Assembly: GCF_001279525.1 (NCBI RefSeq)
Contig: NZ_LGDY01000114.1
Span: 62,001-126,000 of the forward strand
From: Nocardia sp. NRRL S-836
Lineage (GTDB): Bacteria; Actinomycetota; Actinomycetes; Mycobacteriales; Pseudonocardiaceae
Direction of reading: 5' to 3'
Length of the DNA stretch: 64,000 bases
Positions 1 to 8,932 of this stretch are shown here, in pieces (within the stretch, counting starts at the first letter, position 1; every line of letters begins with the position of its first letter). The position numbers and the translations under genes were made by a program. The notes beneath the pieces were generated by a model. It worked only from the letters and a program-made list of their open reading frames with translations. It made no database searches and was not told the DNA's origin.

Positions 1-1
1 G

Positions 2-499
2 ACGACCGCGCTGCCGCTGGACCGGGTGGGCGCCGCCGTCTGCCCCGGCCGCCCGGTGAAGGCCGCGTCGGTGAACGGTGTCGGCGTCGTACTGGCCGGG
101 CACCTCGGCCCGTTTCCGGATGGTGTGCGGGCGGGCATCGGCACCTCCTCCTGCCCCGCGCGGGCCTGGACGGAAGCGCGGACGGCCCTCCGGTTCACGA
201 CCCCGCGTGAGCCGGTGGTGGAGTACGCGCGGCTGGGTGCGGTGGCGTTGCTCGCGGAGGTGCCCGCCGCGGCACTGCGCGCCAACGCCGACGTGATCGC
301 ACTGCAAGGCCTGTCCGACGAGGACCGCGACACCCTCGACGCCTACTGCGCCACCGGTTCCCTGCGCCGCGCCGCAGACCTGCTGCACCTGCACCACAGC
401 AGCGTCGCCCGCCGCCTCGACCAGGTCGGTCGGGTCCTTGAGATCACCGACCCGGCCAGGGTGAAGCTCGCACTGGCCGCTTTCCGGTTGCTCGACTAG
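2..499 (+). CDS. Helix-turn-helix regulator, C-terminal part (5' truncated by window edge)
   Basis: The reading frame is open from the first bases of the window, so the true start lies upstream and only the last 165 residues are visible. The C-terminal 60 residues (from about 105) have the arrangement of a PucR/CdaR-type helix-turn-helix: an opening acidic helix, then a helix reading TGSLRRAADLLHLHHSSVAR, which is the usual turn and recognition helix. The upstream part is a small Gly/Val-rich domain that I do not recognise. A DNA-binding transcriptional regulator is the natural reading; the effector and targets cannot be seen. It ends 94 bases before the convergent SDR gene. Confidence 0.6.
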   Translation, partial: TTALPLDRVGAAVCPGRPVKAASVNGVGVVLAGHLGPFPDGVRAGIGTSSCPARAWTEARTALRFTTPREPVVEYARLGAVALLAEVPAAALRANADVIALQGLSDEDRDTLDAYCATGSLRRAADLLHLHHSSVARRLDQVGRVLEITDPARVKLALAAFRLLD

Positions 500-592
500 G
501 CAACCGTCCACAGCAGAACGTCGTCGTCAACTGCCGCATGACGGCAACCGGGATGCCATCACCGCGCGCGGAAACCCAGCTGCGCCAGGGCG

Positions 593-1330
593 TCAGCTCT
601 GGGCGGTCGGCCGCACGACGATCTCGTTCACGTCGACGTCGGCCGGCTGCTCCAGCGCGAACGCGACGGCGCGGGCGATGGCGTCCGGGGCGATCGCGAT
701 CTCGTCGCGCATCGCCGCGATGCTCGCCCGCACGCCGGGATTGCTCGACGCCTCGGCGAACGCCGTGTGCACGACGCCGGGGAACACGGTCGTCACGCGC
801 ACCTCGGGACCGGCCTCCTGGCGCAGGCCCTCGCAGATCGCGCGGACGGCGACCTTGGTGCCCGCGTAGACCGCCATGGCCGGCACGACGCGGAACGCCG
901 CCGTGGAGGCGGTGGTGACGAAGTGGCCGGACCGTTGTTCGCGGAACACCGGCAGCGCGGCCGCGATGCCGTGCAGCACGCCCTTGATGTTGACGTCGAC
1001 CATCTCGTCCCACTCGTCGACGCGCAGGTCGTCGAGCGGCGAGATCGGGCCCGCGCCCGCGTTGCCGACCAGCACGTCGAGGCGGCCGAACCGGTCACGG
1101 GCCAACGCCACCAACGCGTGCATGTCCTCGCGGCGGGTCACGTCGGTGCGCGTGTGCACGGCCGTGCCGCCGGCTTCCTCGATCCTGGCCACGAGGTCCG
1201 CGAGCCGGTCCTCGCGCCGGGCGCCGAGCACGAGGCGCGCTCCCCGTTGTGCGAGCAGTAGTGCGGTCGCCTCGCCGATGCCGCTGCCGGCGCCGGTGAT
1301 CGCGACGACCTTGCCGTTGATCTCATCCAT
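593..1330 (-). CDS. SDR family NAD(P)-dependent oxidoreductase
   Basis: A 245-residue short-chain dehydrogenase. The glycine-rich cofactor motif TGAGSGIG lies at residues 12-19, the NAG motif at 90-92, and the catalytic triad is Ser142, Tyr155 and Lys159 in a YxxxK motif, all as expected for a classical SDR. I start it at the ATG at 1330 (MDEINGK) because the frame upstream to 1354 would run into the divergent promoter. The substrate is not evident. It faces away from the MmyB-type regulator at 1399, with only 68 bases between the two starts; in actinobacteria such XRE/MmyB regulators commonly sit divergent to an SDR gene and are presumed to control it. Confidence 0.9.
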   Translation of the reverse strand: MDEINGKVVAITGAGSGIGEATALLLAQRGARLVLGARREDRLADLVARIEEAGGTAVHTRTDVTRREDMHALVALARDRFGRLDVLVGNAGAGPISPLDDLRVDEWDEMVDVNIKGVLHGIAAALPVFREQRSGHFVTTASTAAFRVVPAMAVYAGTKVAVRAICEGLRQEAGPEVRVTTVFPGVVHTAFAEASSNPGVRASIAAMRDEIAIAPDAIARAVAFALEQPADVDVNEIVVRPTAQS

Positions 1331-1340
1331 GCGACCAGCC

Positions 1341-1366
1341 TGTGGTGCCCACAAACTGGTATCCAG
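1341..1366. promoter_or_regulatory. Candidate operator: two adjacent inverted repeats in the SDR/MmyB-regulator intergenic region
   Basis: Two short dyads lie back to back between the divergent starts: TGTGG-TGC-CCACA at 1341-1353 and CTGG-TAT-CCAG at 1356-1366. Their location between two divergent genes, one encoding a DNA-binding protein, suggests autoregulatory operators. This is inference from symmetry and location only. Confidence 0.4.
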
Positions 1367-1398
1367 AGCGCGTTTATGCTGGAACAGGAGGTACCAGC

Positions 1399-2181
1399 AT
1401 GGGCAGAACAGCCGACCAGCGCCGCGAGCTGGGCGCGTTCCTGCGCAGCCGCCGCGAACGGATCACGCCCGCGGAGGCGGGGCTGCCGAGCACGTCCCGG
1501 CGGCGCACGCCGGGGCTGCGCCGCGAGGAGCTCGCCGTGCTCGCCGGGATCAGCGCCACCTGGTACACGTACCTGGAGCAGGGCCGTGACGTGCGGGCGT
1601 CCGACCAGGTGCTCGGTGCGCTCGCCACCGCGCTCGGACTCGACCGGTCCGAAGTGGACCACCTGTTCCGCCTCGCCGGTCACACGGCGGCGCAGGCGCG
1701 GGAGGCGGAGACGGTGAGCGCGGAGGTGGCCGCCGTGCCGGGACTGCTGCAGCCGCACCCGGCCTACGTGATCGGCGCGACCTACGACGTGCTCAGCCAC
1801 AACGAGGCGGCGGGCGAGCTGTTCGTGAACCTCAAGGCGGACAAGCCGAACTTCGCGCGCTGGACGTTCACCGACGAACGCGCGCGGCACGTCGTGATCG
1901 ACTGGGAACGGGAGGCGCGCGGCCTGCTCGCCCGGCTGCGCACGCTGGCCGGCCGCCACCCCGCCGACGAGCGGTTCACGCGGCTGATCGACGAGCTGCA
2001 CGAGGCCAGCCCGGAGGTGCGCTCCTGGTGGCCGCACCACGAGGTGCAGGCCCAGCACAGCGGCCGGAAACGGTTGCGCCACCCGCGGTTGGGGGCCGTC
2101 GACTACGCCTACACCGCGTTCCACCTCGCCGACGAGCCCGACCAGACGCTGGTGATCTATGCGGACGGCCGGCCCTGCTGA
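1399..2181 (+). CDS. XRE-family regulator with MmyB-like ligand-binding domain
   Basis: A 260-residue transcription factor. Residues about 10-80 form an XRE helix-turn-helix, including the characteristic RRTPGLRREELAVLAGIS stretch seen in MmyB-type regulators, and residues about 105-250 match the PAS-like MmyB ligand-binding domain (WxxFxDERAR-like block followed by a conserved R/H-rich C-terminus ending in YTAFHLADEPDQTL). The ATG at 1399 has a perfect AGGAGGT ribosome site eight bases upstream, which decides the start against the earlier GTG at 1342. Family members are thought to bind fatty-acid-like ligands; here the likely target is the divergent SDR gene at 593-1330. Confidence 0.9.
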   Translation: MGRTADQRRELGAFLRSRRERITPAEAGLPSTSRRRTPGLRREELAVLAGISATWYTYLEQGRDVRASDQVLGALATALGLDRSEVDHLFRLAGHTAAQAREAETVSAEVAAVPGLLQPHPAYVIGATYDVLSHNEAAGELFVNLKADKPNFARWTFTDERARHVVIDWEREARGLLARLRTLAGRHPADERFTRLIDELHEASPEVRSWWPHHEVQAQHSGRKRLRHPRLGAVDYAYTAFHLADEPDQTLVIYADGRPC

Positions 2182-2185
2182 CGGC

Positions 2186-2998
2186 TCAGGCCGCCCGCGG
2201 GTACATGCGCGCCATCCCCGGCGGCACGGCGAACGGCGTCCACGTGCCCTCCGGCTGCGCCAGCCGGTCGGCCACGACCCACAGCACGCTGGCGTTGAAC
2301 CCGTACCCCAGGTGCGAGGACGCCACCTGGACGTTCTCCCGCCGCGGTCCGGGTTCCTCGACGCACGACTCCCACGACACGATCCCGTCGGTCCTGGAGT
2401 AGATCGACGTGGCGGGCACCGGGATGGGCGGCCTGGTCGACTCCGGCGGCGGGAACTCGTCCTTCGGGATGTGCAGGCGCGAGAACAACGAGAACGCGGG
2501 CATCGCCCGTGACTGCACGGGATCCGACATGTTGTACGGCGAGCCCATCGTGATCACCTGGCGCACCCGGTGCGGGTGGTCGCGTCCCATCTCGCGCGCG
2601 AAGATCCCGCCGAGCGACCAGCCCACGATGGACACCGGGCCGTGCTCGGAGGAAACCTTCTTCACCAGCGCGTGCATGCCGTCGACGGCACGGCGCGTCG
2701 GCCCGATGTTGCGCCCCAGTCCCCACGGGTTGACCCGGTAACCCAGACCGGACAGGAACCTGCGCAGCATCACCGTGGAGGAGTCGGCGGCGCCGAGGCC
2801 GGGGAACACGAGCACCGGGTGGCCGTCACCGGCCGGGGCACCGCGCAGCATCGACCGGGTGGCGACGAACTCGCCGACGTCGAGCGCGCAGCGGGTGGGC
2901 TCGGTGAGGTACCAGAACAGGCTGGGGGCGCTGCTCCTGACCACGTGCAGCGGAACGGGAGGAACGTCGAAGACCTCGTCCGGAGGTACGGCAGACAT
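2186..2998 (-). CDS. Alpha/beta hydrolase (lipase-like)
   Basis: A 270-residue alpha/beta hydrolase. The nucleophile elbow GWSLGG places the catalytic serine at about residue 128; a preceding PVLVFPGLGA strand-loop supplies the oxyanion region, and a late His in SSHLGYGFN (about residue 230) is the likely catalytic base. There is no signal peptide, so it is probably cytoplasmic. The ATG at 2998 has GGGGAGG seven bases upstream and is preferred over an in-frame start at 3064. The gene is convergent with the MmyB-type regulator (4-base gap) and divergent from a wax ester synthase gene, so a lipid or ester substrate is plausible but unproven. Confidence 0.8.
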   Translation of the reverse strand: MSAVPPDEVFDVPPVPLHVVRSSAPSLFWYLTEPTRCALDVGEFVATRSMLRGAPAGDGHPVLVFPGLGAADSSTVMLRRFLSGLGYRVNPWGLGRNIGPTRRAVDGMHALVKKVSSEHGPVSIVGWSLGGIFAREMGRDHPHRVRQVITMGSPYNMSDPVQSRAMPAFSLFSRLHIPKDEFPPPESTRPPIPVPATSIYSRTDGIVSWESCVEEPGPRRENVQVASSHLGYGFNASVLWVVADRLAQPEGTWTPFAVPPGMARMYPRAA

Positions 2999-3210
2999 CG
3001 GCGCCTCCCCACACGTCGACAACCCCGAGCCGGCGTCCCGGGCCTCGTCGCCCGGTGTCTCCATGATGTTTCGTGAACGATCTCTTGGCCAGCACTTTCG
3101 AGTCTCGATTCGCCACGTGCGCGTGACACGGTGGTGACCTCAGCCGTGGGCAGTGCCTCTCACCTGCATGGACGTCGATTCGGATCTGCCGCTCCTCTAG
3201 TGTTTTCCGA

Positions 3211-4608
3211 GTGGACCGGATGAGCAGCTTGGACGCGGGCTTCTACTTCATCGAGGACGAGAACGTGCCCATGCACGTCGGTTCCGTACTGGTCTTCGAC
3301 GGTCCGGCGCCGTCCTACGGAGACGTGATCCGCCTGTTCCTGGCGCGGATGGACCAGGTGCCGCGCTACCGGCAGAAGGTGAAGGCGCTGCCGTTCCACG
3401 TCGGCCGCCCGGTCTGGGTCGACGACGACCACTTCAACGTCCTGTACCACGTGCGGCACACCGCGGTCCCGTCGCCGGGCGGCGAGGACCAGCTGCGCAA
3501 CCTCGCGGGCCGGATCTTCGCGCAGAAGCTCGACGACTCGAAGCCGCTGTGGGAGGCCTGGCTCGTCGAGGGGCTCGAAGGCGGTCGCTGGGCGATCATC
3601 TCGAAGGTCCACCACTGCATGATCGACGGGGTGTCCGGTTCGGACATGCTGCAGCTGATCCTGGACTTCCGGAAGGAGACCGCGCTTCCGGAGGCGGCGG
3701 AATGGGAGCCGCGGCCGCAGCCGTCGACCCTCGACCTGGTGGTCGACGGTGTGCGTGACGCCGTGGTCACCCCGGTGCAGCACCTCGCCGCGTTACCCGC
3801 GTTCGCGCGGAACCTGCGTTCCCTCACCGAGATCGTCGACTTCGGCAGGTCGGTGCTCGGCAGTCTGCCCGCCACCGCGCGCCGGCTGCTCACCAGCGCG
3901 GCCACCTCGCTCAACGGTCCGATCGGGCCGCACCGCCGCTGGGTGTGGGCGCGCGCGAACCTGGCCGAGATCAAGCAGATCCGCAGGGCCGCCGGCGGCA
4001 CGGTCAACGACGTCATCCTCACCGCGGTCACGCGTGGTTTCCGCGACCTGCTGGAGAAGCGCGGCGAGCTGACCGACGGCATGGTCGTGCGCACGATGGT
4101 GCCGGTGTCGATGCGCAAACCGAACCAGCACAACGAGCTCAACAACCGGGTGAGCGCGGTGCTGGTGAACCTGCCGGTCGGCGAGGCGGACCCGGTCGAG
4201 CGGCTGGCGTCGATCCGCGCGCAGATGGACGACCTGAAGAGCTCCCGCCAGGCAGCGGGTGCCGACGTCATCACGAACCTCAGCGGCTTCGCCGCGCCGA
4301 CGCTGATGGCGCTGGGCTCGCGGACCGCGATGCGGTTCCCGCAGCAGATCCTCCAGACCGTCACCACCAACGTTCCCGGCCCGCGCATCCCGCTCTACCT
4401 GCTCGGCCGCCCGCTCGTGGAGATGTTCCCGTACGTGCCGATCGCCTCGACGATCCGCATCACCGTCGGCATCTTCTCCTACCTGGACCGGTTCACGTTC
4501 GGCATCAACGCCGACTTCGACGGCGTGCCGGACGTGCAGCTGCTCGCCGACGGCATCCGCACCGGTTTTGACGAGCTGGTGGCGCTCGCGGCCGCGCGGG
4601 ACGCCTGA
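3211..4608 (+). CDS. Wax ester synthase/diacylglycerol acyltransferase (WS/DGAT)
   Basis: A 465-residue bifunctional WS/DGAT. The N-terminus (SSLDAGFYFIEDE) and the catalytic HHxxxDG motif (HHCMIDG, residues 134-140) are diagnostic; the NDVILT motif and the C-terminal VPGP-containing block (TTNVPGPRIPLYL) are also present, so the protein looks complete and active. The family transfers acyl groups from acyl-CoA to diacylglycerol or fatty alcohols, making storage lipid at the cytoplasmic membrane or lipid droplet. The GTG at 3211 gives the usual family N-terminus; an ATG nine bases later is an alternative. It sits between two alpha/beta hydrolase genes on the opposite strand. Confidence 0.93.
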   Translation: MDRMSSLDAGFYFIEDENVPMHVGSVLVFDGPAPSYGDVIRLFLARMDQVPRYRQKVKALPFHVGRPVWVDDDHFNVLYHVRHTAVPSPGGEDQLRNLAGRIFAQKLDDSKPLWEAWLVEGLEGGRWAIISKVHHCMIDGVSGSDMLQLILDFRKETALPEAAEWEPRPQPSTLDLVVDGVRDAVVTPVQHLAALPAFARNLRSLTEIVDFGRSVLGSLPATARRLLTSAATSLNGPIGPHRRWVWARANLAEIKQIRRAAGGTVNDVILTAVTRGFRDLLEKRGELTDGMVVRTMVPVSMRKPNQHNELNNRVSAVLVNLPVGEADPVERLASIRAQMDDLKSSRQAAGADVITNLSGFAAPTLMALGSRTAMRFPQQILQTVTTNVPGPRIPLYLLGRPLVEMFPYVPIASTIRITVGIFSYLDRFTFGINADFDGVPDVQLLADGIRTGFDELVALAAARDA

Positions 4609-4627
4609 GACGAGCGGCTCGTCCCGG

Positions 4628-5542
4628 TCAGCTCGCCGGGGTGCTCAGGCGGTTGGCGTCCATCCACGCCAGCACCCGCTCGGACACGACGCCGGGGATC
4701 TCCATCTGGGGCACGTGACCGACACCGGCGAACTCGTCGTAGCGCCAGTGCGGCTTCCTGCGCGCCACGTACCGGGCGGCGGCGACGTTGACGAGCCGGT
4801 CGCGGTCGCCGCTCATGAGGAACACCGGCACGCGGATCCGGTCCATCGCCGCGAAGTAGGCGCCGCGCTTGGACGTGGTGAACACGGTGCTGCGCGCGGC
4901 CGCGAGGAACGCCGCGTCCAGGCCCTCGACCTTCGCGCGTTCGCCGATGAGGTGCTCGCTGGCGAGCTTGAGCTCCTCCGGGATGCCGGACGGGTCCGCG
5001 CACACCAGCTCCAGCAGGCGGTCGACCTGCCGCCGGGCCGGCACGGTCCTCGACCTGGCGAGGAACCGTTCACCGAGGCCGGGCACCGAGTACATGAAGA
5101 ACGTGCTGAGCATCATCGGGTCGGGGCGGGTGCCGAACACCATCGGCAGCGCCGGGTCGACCAGCACCAGCCCGCTGACCAGGTCGGGGTCCTGCGCGGT
5201 GTGCAGCAACGAGATCATGCCGCCCATCGAGTTGCCGACGAGCACGACCGGTTCCCCGGCGACCTGGCGCAGGAACCGGCCCAGCAGCCGCGTGTTGGCC
5301 TGGACGGTGGTCCCGCGGCCCTCCGGGTTGGTGAGGCCGTGCCCGGCCAGGTCGACCGCGCAGACCCTCGCCTTCTCGGCGAGCAACGGCGCCAGCAGCG
5401 CCCAGTTGAGGTGGGAGCCGCCGAGCCCGTGCACGAGGACGATCCGGGGACCGTCCTCCGGTCCGCCGAAGTCGACCCAGTGCACGGGCCCGTCCAGATC
5501 CGCGTAGCGGCTGGTGCCGCCGAAGTTGGCCACCGTCGTCAT
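4628..5542 (-). CDS. Alpha/beta fold hydrolase
   Basis: A 304-residue hydrolase with an early HG oxyanion motif (VLVHGLGGSH), a nucleophile elbow GNSMGG with Ser at about residue 105, a strand-7 acid (SGDRDRLV) and a catalytic His in the GVGHVPQ motif near residue 280. This is a full set of alpha/beta hydrolase catalytic elements. No signal peptide is visible. It converges with the WS/DGAT gene (19-base gap), and the DNA upstream of its start contains a short A/T-richer promoter-like stretch. Related actinobacterial proteins are esterases, lipases or haloperoxidase-like hydrolases; the substrate is unknown. Confidence 0.85.
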   Translation of the reverse strand: MTTVANFGGTSRYADLDGPVHWVDFGGPEDGPRIVLVHGLGGSHLNWALLAPLLAEKARVCAVDLAGHGLTNPEGRGTTVQANTRLLGRFLRQVAGEPVVLVGNSMGGMISLLHTAQDPDLVSGLVLVDPALPMVFGTRPDPMMLSTFFMYSVPGLGERFLARSRTVPARRQVDRLLELVCADPSGIPEELKLASEHLIGERAKVEGLDAAFLAAARSTVFTTSKRGAYFAAMDRIRVPVFLMSGDRDRLVNVAAARYVARRKPHWRYDEFAGVGHVPQMEIPGVVSERVLAWMDANRLSTPAS

Positions 5543-5584
5543 ACCAACCAGTATGTCGCTTGGACCTACCGATGGGTAGCGTTC

Positions 5585-6442
5585 TCAGCGCCACGGTGTC
5601 GCGGGCTTGCAGTTCTCCGCCGTGACACCTCGCCGACCGTGGACGACCTCCCCGCTGTCCGGGGCGTAGTAGCAGCTGCCGGTGATCTCGGCGCTGGTCC
5701 CGAGCAGGCCGCCGGCCGCGTCGTAGGCCCGCAGCTCCACGGCGCCGGTCACGTCGTTGGGGTTCCAGGTCGCCGGGTAGGCGATGCGGACGACGTACGT
5801 GCCGTTGGCGATCTTGGCGTCCACCGTCCTGCCGTCGTACGCCCGGTACGTCAGCCGTACGACGGACGGGTCGACGCGGCCCGCGACGAAGCGCAGGCCC
5901 GGGACACCCGCCATCGCGGGGATGGTCGGGTGGAGGTCGCCGCCGAGACGGGCGAGGTCGACGTCCAGGGAGAACCGTCCCGGCAGCCAGTGGAGGGCAA
6001 CGTCGCTCGGACGATCCGTGTCATACTCCTCGCCACCGCGGCCGAGGTTGCACGCCACGACGACCCGGTCGCCGTGGAGCAACGCCCACTCACCGGCGTC
6101 GTCGCGGCCGAACTGGTGCACCGTCAGCTTGCCGGGCACCCTCTCGGACCGGGCGCAGCCCTCCTCGATCGCCGCGAGCTTCTCGGGGCTCAGCCCGAAG
6201 GTGTCCCGCACCCGCGGTTCCGGCGTGGGTGACGTGGTGATGTGCACGGCGGGCCGCGGGTCGGTGTTCGGCTGGAGCACGACCACGCCGGTCACGGCGG
6301 CGGCCACGGCGGCGGCACCGGCGAGGACCGGGACCAGCACCCGCCTGGTGCTCCGTCCGGTGACCGCGCGCTCGACCTCGGCGCGGAGCTGCGCCTGGCG
6401 GCCGGGCGGCAGGTCGCGGGTGGGTGGCGGCACGTTCGTCAT
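5585..6442 (-). CDS. Membrane-anchored protein, probable ECF sigma-factor partner (anti-sigma-like)
   Basis: A 285-residue protein with a short cytoplasmic N-terminus (about 40 residues), one membrane span (about 40-62) and a long extracytoplasmic domain that contains few cysteines. Its start overlaps the stop of the sigma-factor gene by four bases (ATGA), so the two are cotranscribed and translationally coupled. That gene order and topology match ECF sigma/anti-sigma pairs, but I see no zinc-binding HxxxCxxC anti-sigma motif in the short cytoplasmic part, so the function is inferred from position. The exported domain could be the signal-sensing part. Confidence 0.65.
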   Translation of the reverse strand: MTNVPPPTRDLPPGRQAQLRAEVERAVTGRSTRRVLVPVLAGAAAVAAAVTGVVVLQPNTDPRPAVHITTSPTPEPRVRDTFGLSPEKLAAIEEGCARSERVPGKLTVHQFGRDDAGEWALLHGDRVVVACNLGRGGEEYDTDRPSDVALHWLPGRFSLDVDLARLGGDLHPTIPAMAGVPGLRFVAGRVDPSVVRLTYRAYDGRTVDAKIANGTYVVRIAYPATWNPNDVTGAVELRAYDAAGGLLGTSAEITGSCYYAPDSGEVVHGRRGVTAENCKPATPWR

Positions 6443-7011
6443 CGGTCCTCCCCTACGGTCACGAGGTCGTTCTGCTTGAGCCGGGACCTGGCCTTGCTGA
6501 CGCGGGCCCGGACGCTGCCCTCGGTGATCCCCAGGACGGCGGCGGCGTCGGCGTAGGACACGCCGGACCACACGCACAGGGCGAGCGCTTCGCGTTCGTT
6601 GCGCGGCAGCTTCCCGACGGCCTTGAGCAGCTCGGCCATCCGCCGCTGGTCGTCGACGCGGCCGGCGACCTGGTCTGCGTGGTCGGGCACGTGGCCGGGG
6701 TCCGGGACGCGGGAGAACAGCCGCAGCCGCCGCGCCAGCGAGCGCCGGTCGTTGCGGACCACGTTGGTCGCGACGGTCAGCAGCCACGGCAGCGCGGACT
6801 CGCGTTCCAGGCGCACCTGGTCGCGTTTGCGCCAGGCCGTCAGGAACGTGGCCTGCAGGTGGTCCTCGGCCGCCGCCCAGGACGCGGTCAGCCGGAAGCA
6901 GTGGTTGTAGACCGCCCTGGCGTGCCGGTCGAACAGCACCCCGAAGGCGTGCGCACTGCCCCCGGCGGCCTGCGACCACAGCGCTCGGTCGTCGGGGTCT
7001 TCGGTCGTCAT
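6439..7011 (-). CDS. RNA polymerase ECF sigma factor (SigE-like)
   Basis: A 190-residue ECF sigma factor. Region 2 is visible around residues 20-90 (FDRHARAVYNHCFRL, then the AEDHLQATFLTAWRK block that contacts the -10 element), and region 4 around residues 125-180 (LPRNEREALALCVW, then a helix-turn-helix ending GSVRARVSKARSRL). There is no long C-terminal extension. It is the first gene of a two-gene operon with the membrane protein at 5585-6442. Family members direct transcription of envelope or stress genes; the regulon here is unknown. Confidence 0.9.
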   Translation of the reverse strand: MTTEDPDDRALWSQAAGGSAHAFGVLFDRHARAVYNHCFRLTASWAAAEDHLQATFLTAWRKRDQVRLERESALPWLLTVATNVVRNDRRSLARRLRLFSRVPDPGHVPDHADQVAGRVDDQRRMAELLKAVGKLPRNEREALALCVWSGVSYADAAAVLGITEGSVRARVSKARSRLKQNDLVTVGEDR

Positions 7012-7125
7012 GCCTACTCGTGTCCGCCGGGGCCGGAGGTGTTGGCAGAAATTTTCCGGGGATGATGTCGAGAACGCCCGGCCGGCTCCGTCCCCGTGCC
7101 GACAGAGTCGCTGAAGGAGGACCCC

Positions 7126-7533
7126 ATGGCCAAGTACCTGCTGCTCAAGCACTACCGCGGCGCGCCGGCGGCGGTGAACGACGTCCCCATGTCGCAGTGG
7201 ACGCCCGAGGAGATCACCGCGCACGTGCGGTACATGAACGACTTCGCCGACCGGCTGCGGGAGACCGGTGAGTTCGTCGACGAGAACGCCCTGTCCCCGG
7301 AGGGCACGTGGGTCCGCTACGACGGCGAGGGCCGCCCGCCGGTCACCGACGGCCCGTTCGCCGAGACCAAGGACCTCATCGCGGGCTGGATGGTGATCGA
7401 CGTCGACAGCTACGAGCGCGCGCTGGAGCTGGCCGGGGAGCTGTCGGCGGCGCCGGGAGCGGGCGGGCGGACGATCCACGAGTGGCTGGAGCTGCGCCCG
7501 TTCTACGGCGTGACGCCGACGATCACGGAGTAG
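7126..7533 (+). CDS. YCII-related (DGPF) domain protein
   Basis: A 135-residue protein with the YCII/DGPF fold, including the defining DGPFAETK motif at about residues 75-82. The ATG at 7126 is preceded by an AAGGAGG ribosome site and gives the usual MAKYLLLKHY start. These small proteins are almost always encoded beside an ECF42-type sigma factor, exactly as here (the sigma gene starts four bases after this stop). The biochemical role of the family is not established; a modulating or sensor role for the sigma factor has been proposed. Confidence 0.88.
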   Translation: MAKYLLLKHYRGAPAAVNDVPMSQWTPEEITAHVRYMNDFADRLRETGEFVDENALSPEGTWVRYDGEGRPPVTDGPFAETKDLIAGWMVIDVDSYERALELAGELSAAPGAGGRTIHEWLELRPFYGVTPTITE

Positions 7534-7536
7534 GCG

Positions 7537-8670
7537 TTGGACTTCTCCCAGCTCCGCGGCCTCACGCCCGGTGTGCTCGGCATCCTCGTCCGCCGCGGCG
7601 CCGACTTCGCGGCGGCCGAGGACGCCGTGCAGGACGCGCTGCTCGAAGCCGTCCGGTCGTGGCCGGCCGACCCGCCGCGCGACCCCAGGGGCTGGCTGGT
7701 GACGGTGGCGTGGCGCAAGTTCCTCGACGCCGCGCGCTCGGAGACGGCGCGGCGCCGCCGGGAGGACGCGGTGTTCGAGGAGCCGGCACCGGGTGAGGTG
7801 CCGGCCGCGGACGACACGCTGCGGCTGTACTTCCTGTGCGCGCACCCGTCGCTGTCGGCGGCGTCGGCGGTGGCGCTGACGTTGCGCGCGGTCGGCGGCC
7901 TGACCACGCGCCAGATCGCCGCCGCGTACCTGGTGCCGGAGGCCACGATGGCGCAGCGCATCAGCCGCGCCAAGCGCACCGTCGCCGACGTCCGCTTCGA
8001 CCGGCCCGGCGACGTCGCGACCGTGCTGCGCGTGCTCTACCTGGTCTTCAACGAGGGCTACTCCGGTGACGTCGACCTGGCCTCCGAGGCCATCCGGCTG
8101 ACCCGGCAGCTCTTCGTCGCGTTCGACCACCCCGAGGTCGCGGGCCTGCTCGCCCTCATGCTGCTGCACCACGCGCGGCGCGCCTCCCGGACCGGCCCCG
8201 ACGGCCTGGTCCCGCTGGCGGAGCAGGACCGGTCCCGCTGGAACACAACGATGATCGCGGAGGGCATCGCGGTCCTCCAGGCGGCACTGGCCCGCGACCG
8301 GCTCGGCGAGTTCCAGGCCCAGGCCGCTATCGCCGCGCTGCACGCCGACGCCCGGACCGCCGCCGAGACCGACTGGGTGCAGATCGTCGAGTGGTACGAC
8401 GAGCTGGCGCGTCTCACCGACAGCCCGGTCGTGCTGCTGAACCGCGCGGTGGCCGTGGGCGAGGCCGACGGCCCACGCGCCGGGCTGGCCGCGTTGTCCA
8501 CTGTGGACCCGTCACTGCCGCGCCACGCGGCGGTCGCGGCGTACCTGCACGAACGCGACGGCGACCTGGCCACGGCGGCCCGGCTGTACGCCGAGGCCGC
8601 CGAGCTGGCCACCAACCTCGCCGAACGCCACCACCTGACCCGGCAGGCCGCACGGCTCAACGCTCGCTGA
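7537..8670 (+). CDS. ECF42-type RNA polymerase sigma factor with DUF6596 extension
   Basis: A 377-residue sigma factor. The first 85 residues carry region 2 (RGLTPGVLGILVRR, then ADFAAAEDAVQDALLEA), region 4 follows (TTRQIAAAYLVPEATMAQRISRAKR near 120-145), and the remaining 200 residues form the TPR-like DUF6596 extension (VLYLVFNEGYS, then LLNRAVAVGEADGP) characteristic of group ECF42. The proposed start is a TTG four bases after the YCII stop; it gives the normal family N-terminus, although a weak start codon makes this slightly uncertain. It is cotranscribed with the YCII gene and has no anti-sigma factor nearby, typical for this group. Confidence 0.88.
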   Translation: MDFSQLRGLTPGVLGILVRRGADFAAAEDAVQDALLEAVRSWPADPPRDPRGWLVTVAWRKFLDAARSETARRRREDAVFEEPAPGEVPAADDTLRLYFLCAHPSLSAASAVALTLRAVGGLTTRQIAAAYLVPEATMAQRISRAKRTVADVRFDRPGDVATVLRVLYLVFNEGYSGDVDLASEAIRLTRQLFVAFDHPEVAGLLALMLLHHARRASRTGPDGLVPLAEQDRSRWNTTMIAEGIAVLQAALARDRLGEFQAQAAIAALHADARTAAETDWVQIVEWYDELARLTDSPVVLLNRAVAVGEADGPRAGLAALSTVDPSLPRHAAVAAYLHERDGDLATAARLYAEAAELATNLAERHHLTRQAARLNAR

Positions 8671-8932
8671 GCGCGCGCCTTCGACATCAGCGGAATACCC
8701 CGGATGAGCCGATGTTCCCCGTCGTCTCACCACCTGGGCGTCCTTGGCCGGGACACGGCCGGCTGTCAGCATCGATGACATGGCCGCGGCATCCGCGCTC
8801 CCGTGCAGACCACGGGGCTCCTGACCACCGCGCTCGACACCGCAGTCCGGGTCGAGGCGCACCCGAGGGCACTCGCGCGGGCCGAGCAGCTCCCCGGGGC
8901 TGACCCCCCAAGCCCGCACCAGCTCGGTGGCG

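Noticed and set aside
5585..6979. Single fused frame for the sigma partner and sigma gene region
   Set aside because: The sigma factor is encoded in another frame; the ATG at 6442 overlapping the sigma stop is clearly the start of the membrane protein.
8671..8932. Possible small gene between the ECF sigma gene and the patatin gene
   Set aside because: No candidate shows coding composition or a ribosome site; I see nothing supportable in these 262 bases.
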